DNA of 64,000 nucleotides from Methyloligella sp. GL2 (GTDB lineage Bacteria > Pseudomonadota > Alphaproteobacteria > Rhizobiales > Methyloligellaceae). The notes under the pieces are model-generated. The model searched no databases. It had not been told where the DNA came from and saw only the letters and a program-made list of their open reading frames with translations. A program made the position numbers and the translations under genes. Where the stretch lies: the NCBI RefSeq assembly GCF_013341275.1, contig NZ_CP054476.1, forward strand, positions 124,001 through 188,000. The letters run 5' to 3'. Below are positions 25,647 through 34,432 of the stretch, piece after piece (position 1 is the first letter of the stretch; the number at the start of each line of letters is the position of its first letter).

Positions 25647-27284
25647 CTACTCCGCGGCGATGCGGGTGGCGGTGTCGAAGCCGAAATTGTGGTCGCGGGC
25701 GTAGAGCAGCATGGTGCGCTCGGCGAGCGCGGTGATGGTGAGCAGCGGGTTGCAGCCGATGGAGCGGGGGATCACCGCGCCGTCGCAGACATAGAGCCCG
25801 TCATGCACCGCTTCGCCGCTTACCCCGGCAAAGACCTGGCCCTTGTGATTGACCACGCCGGAGCTTGCATCCTCGCCCATGCCGCAGCCGCCGAGCGGAT
25901 GGGCCGTGGCCGGCTTGGCGCCGGTGGCGGAAAGCGGATGCTTGATATAGCGGGCGCCGACGGTTTCGGCAGCCTTGGTCAGCGCCGCATCGACCCGGGC
26001 GAAGACCGGCTCCTCCTCCACCTTGGGCCAGCGCAGCTTCAGCTTGCCGTCCTCTAGCGTGAGCCTGCCGGAAGCGGTGTCGTGGGAGACCACGAAGAAG
26101 GTGTGGAGATGGGAGAGCGGGCCTTCATAGACGCCCTTCACCAGGCTTTGCGCCGCGCCGAGGAGACGCCCGCCGGAGACGAAGAAGACCGGTAGAAGCG
26201 GCGCCACCGCCGAGGGAAGCACACCCTCCTGGATGGTCATGCCGAGATTGACGTCTTGCTCGTCGGGCAGCTCGATCTGGCCGGTGACGCAAGACCCCAC
26301 CGCGTCGCCGACGAATTTCGGCGGGGTGCCGACGCCAATGGCATTGACCCTTGTCTCCTTGCCCAGCGCGAAGGCGATGATATCGCCGTTGGAAGAAAAG
26401 CCGGTGCCGAGCCGGTCGGAGACGGGCAAGCCGTTCTCGCGGGAGCGGAGCAGGATCTCCGTCGAGCCCAGCGTGCCGGCGCCGAGGATCACCGAGCGGG
26501 CGGCGATTGAGCGCTCCGCGCCGTCCTTTGCACCGGTGTCGCGGATATGCACGCGCCAGCCATCTTCGGTCTTCTCCAGATGGGTGACGGTGATCTCGGT
26601 GAAGATCTCCGCGCCATGGGCCTTGGCATCGGGCAGATAGGTCAGCGCGATGGTATTCTTCGCCCCGACATTGCAGCCGGAACAGCAATCGCCGCACAGC
26701 TCGCATGCCGGCTGCTCGACGCCGGCCCAGTTGGTGCGGTCCTCGAAATTCACCACCACGGGTGTGGCCACCGGCGCCTTGCCCATCCCTTCGCCGATCT
26801 TCTGCAGGGATTTGAACTTCGTCAGACGGGCCGCTTCGGAGAACCGCGTCGGCGAGAGCCCGGCGCGGGCGCGCTCGAAGCCGAGATCGATCAGCCCGTC
26901 CTGGCGGATTTCTTCCGGCCAGGCCGCGTCCTGGAAAACGCGCGGCTCGGGCTGCAGGGCGACGGCGGCGTTGATCAGCGAGCCGCCGCCAAGGCCGCAG
27001 CCGACCAGCACGTGCATATCCTCGCCCATGCGGAAATCGTACAGCCCGGTTTCGGCGCCGGAGCGCATCTTGCCGCCGCGGATCTGCAGCTCGCGGCGCA
27101 GCTCCGGCAGGCGGGCGGGAAAATCGCCGGTGGCGACCTCGCGGCCGCGCTCGATGACGCAGACCCGCTGGCCGGCGCGGGCGAGGCGCGAGGCGGCGAC
27201 GCCGGCGCCGTAGCCGGAGCCGACGACCACGACGTCATAGGCCGGCTGCATGTGCTCGGCGGATGAGCTCAAGGGTGTGCGCAT
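25647..27284 (-). CDS. GMC family oxidoreductase (cholesterol oxidase-like)
   Basis: A 545-residue FAD-dependent oxidoreductase. The FAD-binding Rossmann motif is VVVVGSGYGAG (about 17-27). HVLVGCGLGGGSLINAAVAL and the C-terminal HPLGGCGMGEDASSGVVNHK with VCDGAVIPRSIGCNPLLTI define the cholesterol oxidase-like GMC group. A Cys-rich segment CELCGDCCSGCNVGAKN in the middle is characteristic of one branch of this group. Its role, metal or structural, is not clear to me. The substrate is unknown, and true cholesterol oxidase activity should not be assumed. An internal ATG (MQPAYDV) is an alternative start. Confidence 0.87.
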   Translation of the reverse strand: MRTPLSSSAEHMQPAYDVVVVGSGYGAGVAASRLARAGQRVCVIERGREVATGDFPARLPELRRELQIRGGKMRSGAETGLYDFRMGEDMHVLVGCGLGGGSLINAAVALQPEPRVFQDAAWPEEIRQDGLIDLGFERARAGLSPTRFSEAARLTKFKSLQKIGEGMGKAPVATPVVVNFEDRTNWAGVEQPACELCGDCCSGCNVGAKNTIALTYLPDAKAHGAEIFTEITVTHLEKTEDGWRVHIRDTGAKDGAERSIAARSVILGAGTLGSTEILLRSRENGLPVSDRLGTGFSSNGDIIAFALGKETRVNAIGVGTPPKFVGDAVGSCVTGQIELPDEQDVNLGMTIQEGVLPSAVAPLLPVFFVSGGRLLGAAQSLVKGVYEGPLSHLHTFFVVSHDTASGRLTLEDGKLKLRWPKVEEEPVFARVDAALTKAAETVGARYIKHPLSATGAKPATAHPLGGCGMGEDASSGVVNHKGQVFAGVSGEAVHDGLYVCDGAVIPRSIGCNPLLTITALAERTMLLYARDHNFGFDTATRIAAE

Positions 27285-27460
27285 CCCTACCCAATAGCGA
27301 AATCTGGGAAGGTTCTAAAGCGGTATTGCTGCGGCGGAAAAGCGGCGGTGCCGCCGCCTTGATCGCGCATCACTTCCGTTCACGGCTTTGCGAGAGGCCA
27401 TTCCGGGCGGTGCGCGGCTCGCTTATCTTCACCGCAACGACAAGACGTAAGGAGCGTTCG

Positions 27461-28069
27461 ATGGGAGAGACCCGGATAGGACGGCGCGCGGCGATGACGG
27501 CCGCGGCTCTGATGCTTGCAGCGGTGTTCGGCCTGGCGCCCCGCCCGGCCTCAGCGGAAAGCGAGACGGCGATCTTCGCCGGCGGCTGCTTCTGGTGCGT
27601 GGAGGCGGCGTTCGACGGCGTCAAAGGCGTGACCGAGACGGTCTCCGGCTATGCCGGCGGCACCAAGCCGAACCCGACCTATGGCGACCATGCCGGCTAT
27701 CAGGAGGCGGTGAAGGTCACCTACGACCCGTCCAAGGTGGATTACGCCGCCCTGCTCGACACCTATTGGCACAATATCGACCCGTTCGATCCGCGCGGGC
27801 AGTTTTGCGACAAGGGCGAGGCCTACCGCTCGGTGATCTTCACCGGAAATGCGCAAGAAGAGGCGCTGGCCAAGAAGACCAAGGCGGATATCGCGACGAA
27901 ATTCGGCGAGAAAGTCGACACCGAGATCAAGCCGGCGACCACCTTCACGGCGGCGGAAGACTATCACCAGAACTACCACCACAAGAATCCGATCAGCTAC
28001 AAATTCTATAAATGGAATTGCGGCCGGGCTCAGCGTCTGGAAGAAATTTGGGGACCGGCACACTCGTAA
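27461..28069 (+). CDS. msrA: Exported peptide-methionine (S)-S-oxide reductase MsrA
   Basis: MsrA reduces methionine-S-sulfoxide in proteins. The 202-residue product has a signal peptide (RRAAMTAAALMLAAVFGLAP, cleavage near ASAES), then the catalytic motif GGCFWCVEAAF and the family segments GYAGGTKPNPTYGDH and DPRGQFCDKGEAYRS. A C-terminal resolving cysteine is in KWNCGRAQ. The twin Arg (RRAA) could favour Tat export. Start chosen at the ATG behind AAGGAG. The next gene starts 30 bases downstream and encodes a cytochrome b, then a molybdoenzyme, suggesting a periplasmic redox-repair operon. Confidence 0.93.
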   Translation: MGETRIGRRAAMTAAALMLAAVFGLAPRPASAESETAIFAGGCFWCVEAAFDGVKGVTETVSGYAGGTKPNPTYGDHAGYQEAVKVTYDPSKVDYAALLDTYWHNIDPFDPRGQFCDKGEAYRSVIFTGNAQEEALAKKTKADIATKFGEKVDTEIKPATTFTAAEDYHQNYHHKNPISYKFYKWNCGRAQRLEEIWGPAHS

Positions 28070-28099
28070 AGCGGGTGGCAGGCTGAAAGGGAACGGCTC

Positions 28100-28933
28100 A
28101 TGGCACATGAAAAAGTCATGGCGCGTGAAGTCATCTACCGGCATGCGGGCACGGTCCGCTTGACCCACTGGATCAACGTGCTCTGCCTGCTGGTCTTGCT
28201 GATGAGCGGCTTGCAGATCTTCAACGCCCATCCGGCGCTGTATTTCGGCTCGACTTCGGATTTCGCCGATCCTGCAGTCGCCATGACGTACGAGCGCGAT
28301 GGACCGGACGGGCCGATCGGCGTGACCGATCTGTTCGGCACCCGCTTCGACACCACCGGCTGGCTCGGCGGCGGGTATGAGGCGGACGGCGAATTCCAGC
28401 GCTATGGCTTTCCCTGGTCGATCACGCTGCCCGGCTTCCGCTCGCTGGCCAAGGGGCGGAGCTGGCATTTCTTCTTCGCCTGGGCCTTCGTGATCAACGG
28501 GCTGATCTATCTCGGCTACACCCTCCTCAGCGGCCATCTGCGGCGGGATCTGGCGCCGGACCGCGGCCAGCTGAAAGGCATCTGGCAAAGCATCAAGGAT
28601 CACGCGCTGTTCCGCTTCGATCACGGCGAGGAGGCGAAGCGCTATAACGTGCTGCAGAAGCTCTCCTATCTGATCGTGATCTTCATCCTGCTACCGCTGA
28701 TGCTGGCGACCGGGCTCACCATGTCGCCCGGCATGGATGCCGCCTTCCCCTGGCTCCTGGATATTTTCGGCGGGCGGCAATCGGCGCGGACGATCCACTT
28801 CATCTCGGCCAGCCTGATCGTGCTGTTCGTCCTGGTGCATGTGTTCATGGTTCTGGTCACCGGGGTCTGGAACAACCTCCGCTCGATGATCACCGGGCGC
28901 TTTGTGATTAAGACCGAGGAGGCCGAAGGATGA
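28100..28933 (+). CDS. Cytochrome b/b6-type membrane subunit
   Basis: A 277-residue membrane protein of the cytochrome b561/Ni-Fe-hydrogenase-type cytochrome b family (COG4117-like). About four to five hydrophobic segments carry likely haem-ligand histidines in RHAGTVRLTHWINVLC, SWHFFFAWAFVING, IHFISASLIVLFVLVHVFM. It should pass quinol electrons to a periplasmic partner. The molybdopterin oxidoreductase gene overlaps its stop by four bases (ATGA), which makes that protein the obvious partner. This resembles the MsrQ-MsrP pairing in logic but belongs to a different cytochrome family. Confidence 0.87.
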   Translation: MAHEKVMAREVIYRHAGTVRLTHWINVLCLLVLLMSGLQIFNAHPALYFGSTSDFADPAVAMTYERDGPDGPIGVTDLFGTRFDTTGWLGGGYEADGEFQRYGFPWSITLPGFRSLAKGRSWHFFFAWAFVINGLIYLGYTLLSGHLRRDLAPDRGQLKGIWQSIKDHALFRFDHGEEAKRYNVLQKLSYLIVIFILLPLMLATGLTMSPGMDAAFPWLLDIFGGRQSARTIHFISASLIVLFVLVHVFMVLVTGVWNNLRSMITGRFVIKTEEAEG

Positions 28934-29709
28934 GCAAAAAACAGGTCAGCCGCCGGAGCTTTCTCACCCGTGGCGCGGCGCTTGGCGGCACGCTGCTGCT
29001 CGGCGGCTGCGACAGCCTCTCCCGCGATCCGCTGGTGCAGCGGATCCTGGCGAGCGCCGAGACGCTGACGGAAGCGGTACAGCGGGCGATCCTGACGCCG
29101 AACGATCTGGCGCGGGAATATGCGCATGAGGATATCTCCGCCGACTTCAAGGCCAACGGATCGACCAATCCGCGCACGCCGGATTATCTGGCCCTGGCGG
29201 AAAACGACTTCCGCGATTGGCGGCTGGAGGTTGGCGGGCTGGTGCAGAACGAGCTCAGCCTCTCGCTGGACGAGCTTCGCGCCATGCCCTCGCGCAGCCA
29301 GATCACCCGGCACGACTGCGTGGAAGGGTGGAGCTGCATCGGCCAATGGAAGGGCGTCCAGCTCTCCCATGTGCTGAACAAGGCCGCGCTGAAGCCGAAC
29401 GCGAAATATATCGTGTTCTATTGCTATGACGATCTCGGCCGCGGCGGCTCCGAAGACAGCCGCTATTACGAATCCATCGCCTTTCCCGACGCGTTTCACG
29501 AGCAGACCATCCTGGCCTACGAGATGAACGGCGAGCGGCTCGGCATTCCGCACGGCGCCCCGTTGCGCGTCCGGGTGGAGCGGCAGCTCGGCTATAAGAT
29601 GGCGAAATACATCCGCCGCATCGAGGCGGTGGAAAGCTTCGACGATATCCGCGGCGGCCATGGCGGGTTCTGGGAAGACCGCGGCTATACTTGGTACGCA
29701 GGCATTTAA
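28930..29709 (+). CDS. Tat-exported molybdopterin-dependent oxidoreductase (YedY/MsrP-like)
   Basis: A 259-residue protein of the sulfite oxidase/YedY fold (COG2041). The N-terminus has a Tat motif SRRSFLTRGAA and then a lipobox-like LLGGC, so it may be a Tat-exported lipoprotein. The molybdenum-ligand cysteine is in ITRHDCVEGWSCIGQW. GAPLRVRVERQLGYKMAKYI is typical of the family's C-terminal part. It overlaps the cytochrome b gene and is the third gene after exported msrA. Known relatives reduce methionine sulfoxide (MsrP) or act on other sulfoxides. The substrate here is inferred from context only. Confidence 0.88.
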   Translation: MSKKQVSRRSFLTRGAALGGTLLLGGCDSLSRDPLVQRILASAETLTEAVQRAILTPNDLAREYAHEDISADFKANGSTNPRTPDYLALAENDFRDWRLEVGGLVQNELSLSLDELRAMPSRSQITRHDCVEGWSCIGQWKGVQLSHVLNKAALKPNAKYIVFYCYDDLGRGGSEDSRYYESIAFPDAFHEQTILAYEMNGERLGIPHGAPLRVRVERQLGYKMAKYIRRIEAVESFDDIRGGHGGFWEDRGYTWYAGI

Positions 29710-29727
29710 GGCCCACACCAGTTAAGC

Positions 29728-29852
29728 GACCCCCACCCCAACCCTCCCCCTTCTAGGGGGAGGGAGCTTCGAATCGCCGACGCTGCGCAGCGCGCCGCAC
29801 CTCCCCCTAGAAGGGGGAGGTCGAGTTGGCTCTGGCCAACTCGGGTGGGGGG
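29728..29852. repeat. Inverted R1 palindromic repeat pair overlapping the DUF559 gene
   Basis: The left copy is GACCCCCACCCC with CCTCCCCCTTCTAGGGGGAG (29728-29765). The right copy is CCTCCCCCTAGAAGGGGGAG with a GAGTTGGCTCTGGCCAACTC hairpin and GGGTGGGGGGC (29800-29852). The right copy contains the stop codon and last codons of the DUF559 gene. Confidence 0.8.
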
Positions 29853-30214
29853 CATTTGCCTCGCCGCCGGACCTCTGCGGATATCACCTCCCAAACACCT
29901 GCCAAGTTTCGCGTCACCTCCAGATTGCTGAAGCGCAACACCGCGATCCCAAGCTCACACAGATAGCGATCCCGCCGCCTGTCGCGCGCGATGCGATAGG
30001 CGTGTTCGTTGCCATCTAGTTCGATGGCGAGTTTCAGGGACGGACAATAGAAGTCGAGTACATATGGTCCCACCGGATGCTGCCGGCGAAAGGCGACGCC
30101 AAGCTGGTCACCGCGAAGCGCGCGCCACATCTTCTGCTCCACAGGAGACATGCGCCTGCGCAACGACCGCGCACGATCAGTTGCCGCTTCGGTCCTTGAA
30201 AATCGAGAGCCCAT
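29807..30214 (-). CDS. DUF559 endonuclease domain-containing protein
   Basis: A 135-residue Vsr-like/PD-(D/E)XK-type protein (DUF559). The probable catalytic acidic residues are in VLDFYCPSLKLAIELDGNEH, followed by RDRYLCELGIAVLRFSN, the standard family layout. The N-terminal helix RRRMSPVEQKMWRAL is also typical. The last 16-18 residues (PPPELARANSTSPF and neighbours) are encoded by the right arm of an R1 repeat, and another R1 copy lies 21 bases upstream of the start. Nuclease activity has not been shown for most DUF559 proteins. No methylase or other restriction partner is next to it. Confidence 0.82.
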   Translation of the reverse strand: MGSRFSRTEAATDRARSLRRRMSPVEQKMWRALRGDQLGVAFRRQHPVGPYVLDFYCPSLKLAIELDGNEHAYRIARDRRRDRYLCELGIAVLRFSNLEVTRNLAGVWEVISAEVRRRGKCPPPELARANSTSPF

Positions 30215-30235
30215 CCTATGAGCCTAGGCCGAAGT

Positions 30236-30273
30236 GACCCCCACCCCACCCCTCCCCCTTCTAGGGGGAGGGA
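30236..30273. repeat. Single R1 palindromic repeat upstream of DUF559
   Basis: GACCCCCACCCC followed by CCTCCCCCTTCTAGGGGGAG, nearly identical to the 29728 copy and in the same orientation. Together with the 29728-29852 pair it brackets the DUF559 gene. Confidence 0.75.
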
Positions 30274-30310
30274 GCTCGGCCCTGCGATCTCGCCCGATGC
30301 CTTCGCACAC

Positions 30311-30341
30311 AAAAAAGGGCCCGCCGGAGCAGCGGGCCCTT
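30311..30341 (-). terminator. Rho-independent terminator of the 30369-30608 gene
   Basis: On the minus strand AAGGGCCCGC pairs with GCGGGCCCTT across a 7-base loop and is followed by a run of T. It lies about 30 bases after the stop of the small secreted protein gene. Confidence 0.85.
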
Positions 30342-30368
30342 CTTTCGTCGCTTAGGGAGAGACGACTT

Positions 30369-30608
30369 TTACGAGGCCGCGCGCTTCGCGGCCTTGTCCA
30401 TCTTGCTGGACTGCTTCTGATAGGCCTTGCAGTCGGACCGCATGGCTTTGCGCATGCCCCGGTCGTCCGGGTAGTGCTGCTTGGCGAGCTTGCGGCAGTT
30501 CATGGAATCGCCCATCGGACCGGAAAGCGGACCGGCGATGGCGGGCGCCGCGGCGCCCATTCCGAGGACGGCAATACCGGCAGCGGCAAGAACGGTCTTC
30601 TTCAGCAT
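30369..30608 (-). CDS. Small secreted hypothetical protein
   Basis: A 79-residue protein with a signal peptide (KKTVLAAAGIAVLGMGAAAP, cleavage near AIAGP). The mature part of about 55 residues is basic, with two cysteines (MNCRKLAKQHYPDDRGM and SDCKAYQKQ). I recognise no family. A good terminator follows and the signal peptide is clean, so I think it is real. It is monocistronic. Confidence 0.7.
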   Translation of the reverse strand: MLKKTVLAAAGIAVLGMGAAAPAIAGPLSGPMGDSMNCRKLAKQHYPDDRGMRKAMRSDCKAYQKQSSKMDKAAKRAAS

Positions 30609-30839
30609 GGCTGAACTCCCTTATCTGGGTTTGAGGGTGTCCCTCTCAGGGACCAGCTCTAAACGCTGCAAGTTCGAAAGCGGTTTCCACGCACGCTTAA
30701 AATTATTGTGATTTTTCAGTGGTTTATCCGCCTTGTTTTGGCCGCATCTGTGGCCGCGGCAAGGCTGGCGGAAAAAGCGCCGCCGCTGCGTCCAGACTAG
30801 CGCTTGACGGGGATTGCGCCGCTGATACAAGCCCGGTCC

Positions 30840-32657
30840 ATGGACAAAAAGAGTTTCACGCCCCAGTCCCATATCCGGAACTTCTCGATCATCGCCCATA
30901 TCGATCATGGCAAGTCGACGCTCGCCGACCGCCTGATCCAGCTTTGCGGCGGGCTGACGATGCGGGAGATGAAGGAACAGGTGCTCGACTCCATGGAGAT
31001 CGAGCGCGAGCGGGGCATCACCATCAAGGCCCAAACCGTCCGCCTGGAATACAAGGCGAAGAACGGCGAGACCTATGAGCTGAACCTGATCGACACGCCC
31101 GGCCATGTCGACTTCGCCTATGAGGTGAACCGCAGCCTGGCGGCCTGCGAGGGATCGCTTCTGGTGGTGGATGCGACCCAAGGCGTCGAGGCGCAGACCC
31201 TGGCCAATGTGTATCAGGCCATCGAGGTCGATCACGAGATCATCCCCGTCCTCAACAAGACCGACCTTCCCGCCTCCGAACCGGAGCGGGTGCGCCAGCA
31301 GATCGAGGACGTGATCGGGCTGGACGCCTCGGGCGCGCTGGAGATCTCGGCCAAGACCGGCGTCGGCGTCGATGCGGTGCTGGAAGCCATCGTGGAGCGG
31401 CTGCCCCCGCCCCATGGCGAGGTCGACAAGCCGCTGAAGGCGCTTCTGGTGGATAGCTGGTACGACGCCTATCTCGGCGTGGTGGTGCTGGTGCGCATCA
31501 TCGACGGCGCGTTGCGCAAAGGGCAGCGCATCAAGCTGATGTCGACCGGCGCCTCCTATCAGGTGGATACGGTTGGTATCTTCCGCCCGAAGAAAGAGAT
31601 GCGCGATGCGCTGGGGCCCGGCGAGATCGGCTTCTTCACCGCTTCGATCAAGCAGGTGGCCGATACCCGCGTCGGCGATACCGTCACCGACGAGAGGAAG
31701 CCGACGGAAGAGGCGCTGCCGGGCTTCAAGCCGGCCCAGCCCGTGGTGTTCTGCGGCCTATTTCCGGTGGATGCCTCGGATTTCGAGGATTTGCGCGAGG
31801 CGGTCGCCAAGCTGCGGCTCAACGATGCCAGCTTCTCCTATGAGATGGAGACCTCCGCGGCGCTCGGCTTCGGCTTCCGCTGCGGCTTTCTCGGCCTGCT
31901 GCATCTGGAGATCATCCGCGAGCGGCTGGAGCGCGAATTCAATATCGAGCTGATCACCACCGCCCCGTCGGTGGTCTACGAGATCTATCTCACCGACGGT
32001 AAGATGCTGGAGCTGCACAACCCGGCCGATATGCCGGATGTGCAAAAGATCGAGCATATCGAGGAGCCGTGGATCGAGGCTTCGATCCTGGTACCGGACG
32101 AATTCCTCGGCGCGGTGCTGAAGCTCTGCGAGGACCGGCGCGGCCGGCAGAAGACCCTCACCTATGCCGGCAGCCGTGCCATGGTGGTCTATGCGCTGCC
32201 GCTGAACGAGGTGGTGTTCGACTTCTACGACCGGCTGAAATCGGTGACCCGCGGCTATGCCAGCTTCGACTACAACATCACCGGTTATGAAGACGGCGAC
32301 CTGGTGAAGATGTCGATCCTGGTCAATGACGAGCCGGTGGATGCGCTGTCGGTGATCGTCAGCCGCTCGCGGGCGGAAGCGCGCGGCCGGGCCATGGTGG
32401 AGCGGCTGAAAGATCTGATCCCGCGGCATCTGTTCAAGATCCCGGTGCAAGCGGCGATCGGCGGCAAGGTGATCGCGCGCGAGACCATCAGCGCCATGCG
32501 CAAAGACGTCACCGCGAAGTGCTATGGTGGCGACATCACCCGTAAGCGGAAGCTTCTGGAGAAGCAGAAGGCGGGTAAGAAGAAGATGCGGAGCTTCGGT
32601 CGGGTGGACATCCCGCAAGAGGCCTTCATCGCGGCGCTGAAGATGGACGCGGATTAG
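30840..32657 (+). CDS. lepA: Elongation factor 4 (LepA)
   Basis: Ribosome-associated GTPase that acts in translation, with roles in back-translocation and 30S biogenesis in relatives. Start at the ATG of [20 protein letters not shown] (605 residues). GTPase motifs: G1 [10 protein letters not shown]2 [10 protein letters not shown]3 DTPGHVDF, G4 NKTDLP. The LepA-specific C-terminal domain ends with [20 protein letters not shown], normal for the family. An AI-2E-type permease gene follows 48 bases downstream. Confidence 0.97.
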   Translation: MDKKSFTPQSHIRNFSIIAHIDHGKSTLADRLIQLCGGLTMREMKEQVLDSMEIERERGITIKAQTVRLEYKAKNGETYELNLIDTPGHVDFAYEVNRSLAACEGSLLVVDATQGVEAQTLANVYQAIEVDHEIIPVLNKTDLPASEPERVRQQIEDVIGLDASGALEISAKTGVGVDAVLEAIVERLPPPHGEVDKPLKALLVDSWYDAYLGVVVLVRIIDGALRKGQRIKLMSTGASYQVDTVGIFRPKKEMRDALGPGEIGFFTASIKQVADTRVGDTVTDERKPTEEALPGFKPAQPVVFCGLFPVDASDFEDLREAVAKLRLNDASFSYEMETSAALGFGFRCGFLGLLHLEIIRERLEREFNIELITTAPSVVYEIYLTDGKMLELHNPADMPDVQKIEHIEEPWIEASILVPDEFLGAVLKLCEDRRGRQKTLTYAGSRAMVVYALPLNEVVFDFYDRLKSVTRGYASFDYNITGYEDGDLVKMSILVNDEPVDALSVIVSRSRAEARGRAMVERLKDLIPRHLFKIPVQAAIGGKVIARETISAMRKDVTAKCYGGDITRKRKLLEKQKAGKKKMRSFGRVDIPQEAFIAALKMDAD

Positions 32658-32705
32658 GCGCTTTTTCGAGGGCGCCGGGCTCCGCGCCGCTGAAGAGAGC
32701 TTTCG

Positions 32706-33833
32706 ATGCAGCAGAAGCACGAAGCCGAAGACGACGCAGGCGGGAAGAGCCTGAGTGCGCAATTGGACAGCCGGGGACGACTTCGCGCCGGCGTGGTGCT
32801 CGCCCTCACCGTCATCGCCGTCTATGTCTGCTATCTGCTGGCAGTGCCGTTCCTTCCGGCGCTGACCTGGGCGCTGGCGCTGGCGATCCTTGCCATGCCG
32901 GCCCAGCGCTGGCTGGAGGCGAAGCTCACCAGCAGAAGCGTCTCCGCCTTCGTCGCGGTGATCGCCATCGGGCTGATCGGCGTGGTGCCGATGCTGTGGC
33001 TGGGGCGCCGCCTGCTGCAAGACGCGGCGAGCGGCGCAACGCTGCTCAGCGAGATGGTCGCGGCGGGCGAGTGGCGCGAGCTGTTCGAGGATAAGGGGCC
33101 GCTGGCGCCGGTGGTCACCTGGCTGGATGCCGCAAATCTCGACGAAGCCTTCCGGACCGTCGCCTCCTGGCTGACGACGTTCAGCGCCTCGTTCGTCTCC
33201 AGTTCGCTGCTCGGCATCATCACCTTCGTGCTGACCTTCTATCTGTTGTTCTATTTCCTGCGCGACCGGACACGGATGCTCGGCTTCATGCGGGATATCT
33301 CGCCGCTTTCGCCGGCACAGACGGAGACCGTGTTCCGGCGGGTGAAGGACATCGTCTACGCCACCGTCTACGGCACGGTGGTGGTGGCCATCGTACAAGG
33401 CAGCCTCGGTGGTCTCGCCTTCTGGTGGCTCGGCCTCCCGGCGCCAATCCTCTGGGGCACGGTGATGGGGCTGCTGGCGCTCGTGCCGGTGCTCGGCGCC
33501 TTCGTGATCTGGATTCCCGCCGCACTCTTGCTTGCCCTCGGCGGGCATTGGGAGAAGGCGGTGGTGCTGATCGCCTGGGGCTCCGTGGTGGTCGGCGGCA
33601 TCGACAATCTACTCTATCCGATGCTGGTCGGGCGCCGGCTACGGCTGCACACCATCCCGACCTTTATCGCCATCCTCGGCGGCATCACGGTGTTCGGCGC
33701 GGCGGGGCTGCTGCTCGGGCCGATGATCGTGGCGGTGACCATGTCGCTGCTGCAGTTTTGGAGCGTGAAAATCGATCGGGACGGACCGGCGACAGCGGCC
33801 GGCGAAACGCCGAATTCAGCCAAGCGCAATTGA
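32706..33833 (+). CDS. AI-2E family transporter (PerM-like permease)
   Basis: A 375-residue polytopic membrane protein of the AI-2E/PerM (UPF0118) family. It has two to three N-terminal hydrophobic segments, an extracytoplasmic helical region (about 95-165), and a C-terminal bundle with the family's glycine/proline-rich stretch LLALVPVLGAFVIWIPAALLL and GGIDNLLYPMLVGRRLRLH. Members export small molecules or ions (AI-2, sodium/proton, indole-type compounds in different species), so the substrate cannot be stated. It follows lepA on the same strand. Confidence 0.9.
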   Translation: MQQKHEAEDDAGGKSLSAQLDSRGRLRAGVVLALTVIAVYVCYLLAVPFLPALTWALALAILAMPAQRWLEAKLTSRSVSAFVAVIAIGLIGVVPMLWLGRRLLQDAASGATLLSEMVAAGEWRELFEDKGPLAPVVTWLDAANLDEAFRTVASWLTTFSASFVSSSLLGIITFVLTFYLLFYFLRDRTRMLGFMRDISPLSPAQTETVFRRVKDIVYATVYGTVVVAIVQGSLGGLAFWWLGLPAPILWGTVMGLLALVPVLGAFVIWIPAALLLALGGHWEKAVVLIAWGSVVVGGIDNLLYPMLVGRRLRLHTIPTFIAILGGITVFGAAGLLLGPMIVAVTMSLLQFWSVKIDRDGPATAAGETPNSAKRN

Positions 33834-33980
33834 ACCGCGCCGAATCAGGCGCGTCAGCTTCTTGCCCGTAACGAAGACAACCGATCGCGGCATCGGCGGG
33901 TTCCGGAAGGGAACTTCGCCCCCCTCCTCGTCCGTTTACCCGCCGTGGATCGAAACACGGACAAGAAAAGGAGGATCCCC

Positions 33981-34253
33981 ATGCTGAAGCGAATTCTGAT
34001 GACGAGCGCCGTCGCCGGCGGTTTGGCTCTTTCTGGTGTCACTGCCGCCGCCGCGGCTCCCCTGACCGTGCCGGCGCCGCAGGCACAGCCGCAGTCGCAG
34101 GTCCTCGACGTCGCCTATCAGTGCGGCGCATTCGGCTGCGTCTGGGTGCCGACCCAGCAGCCTGGCGCCACCTATTACGCACCGGGACCGATTGCGCCGA
34201 ACTGCTATTGGAAACAGGGGCTGCTCGGCAACTGGAAGCAGAAATGCCGTTAG
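33981..34253 (+). CDS. Small secreted Cys/Trp-rich protein, copy 1
   Basis: A 90-residue protein starting at the ATG behind AGGAGG. The signal peptide spans about residues 1-25 (ILMTSAVAGGLALSGVTAAA). The mature part has VAYQCGAFGCVWVP, a Pro/Tyr-rich middle, and ends NCYWKQGLLGNWKQKC. It is clearly related to the next gene downstream, which has the same C-x4-C-x-WVP and C-[YW]-W-K...W-K-x-KC pattern. No known function. Four mature cysteines suggest two disulfides in the periplasm or outside the cell. Confidence 0.78.
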   Translation: MLKRILMTSAVAGGLALSGVTAAAAAPLTVPAPQAQPQSQVLDVAYQCGAFGCVWVPTQQPGATYYAPGPIAPNCYWKQGLLGNWKQKCR

Positions 34254-34267
34254 CGGGGAAGCGGGGG

Positions 34268-34303
34268 CGCCGGCCGCGCCTGTCCTTCTCTTAGCGGCCG
34301 GCG
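34268..34303 (+). terminator. Hairpin between the two small secreted protein genes
   Basis: CGCCGGCCGC pairs with GCGGCCGGCG over a 16-base loop, 14 bases after the stop of copy 1. There is no T-run, so termination is uncertain and it might be an mRNA-stabilising hairpin. Confidence 0.4.
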
Positions 34304-34432
34304 TCCCTGCCCGCTCGAGGCGGCATATTTCATTAACCGGGGGCGCAATGTTGCCATGCATTGCGCGCGCCTGAGCGGCAGAGTTGCAGTCCCTCAATGT
34401 GCCGAGAGTTTCGGAATAGGAGGACGAGACCC

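Noticed and set aside
25647-27284. Assignment of the GMC protein as a true cholesterol oxidase
   Set aside because: The family contains many activities and no steroid catabolism genes are nearby.
27295-27325. Second iron control element upstream of the GMC oxidoreductase
   Set aside because: Only one half-site, TTCTAAA, is present and there is no matching left arm.
31758-33548. 596-codon open frame on the minus strand
   Set aside because: It lies opposite lepA and the AI-2E permease, both clear genes. The content is His/Arg/Gln-rich, as expected from an antisense frame in GC-rich DNA.
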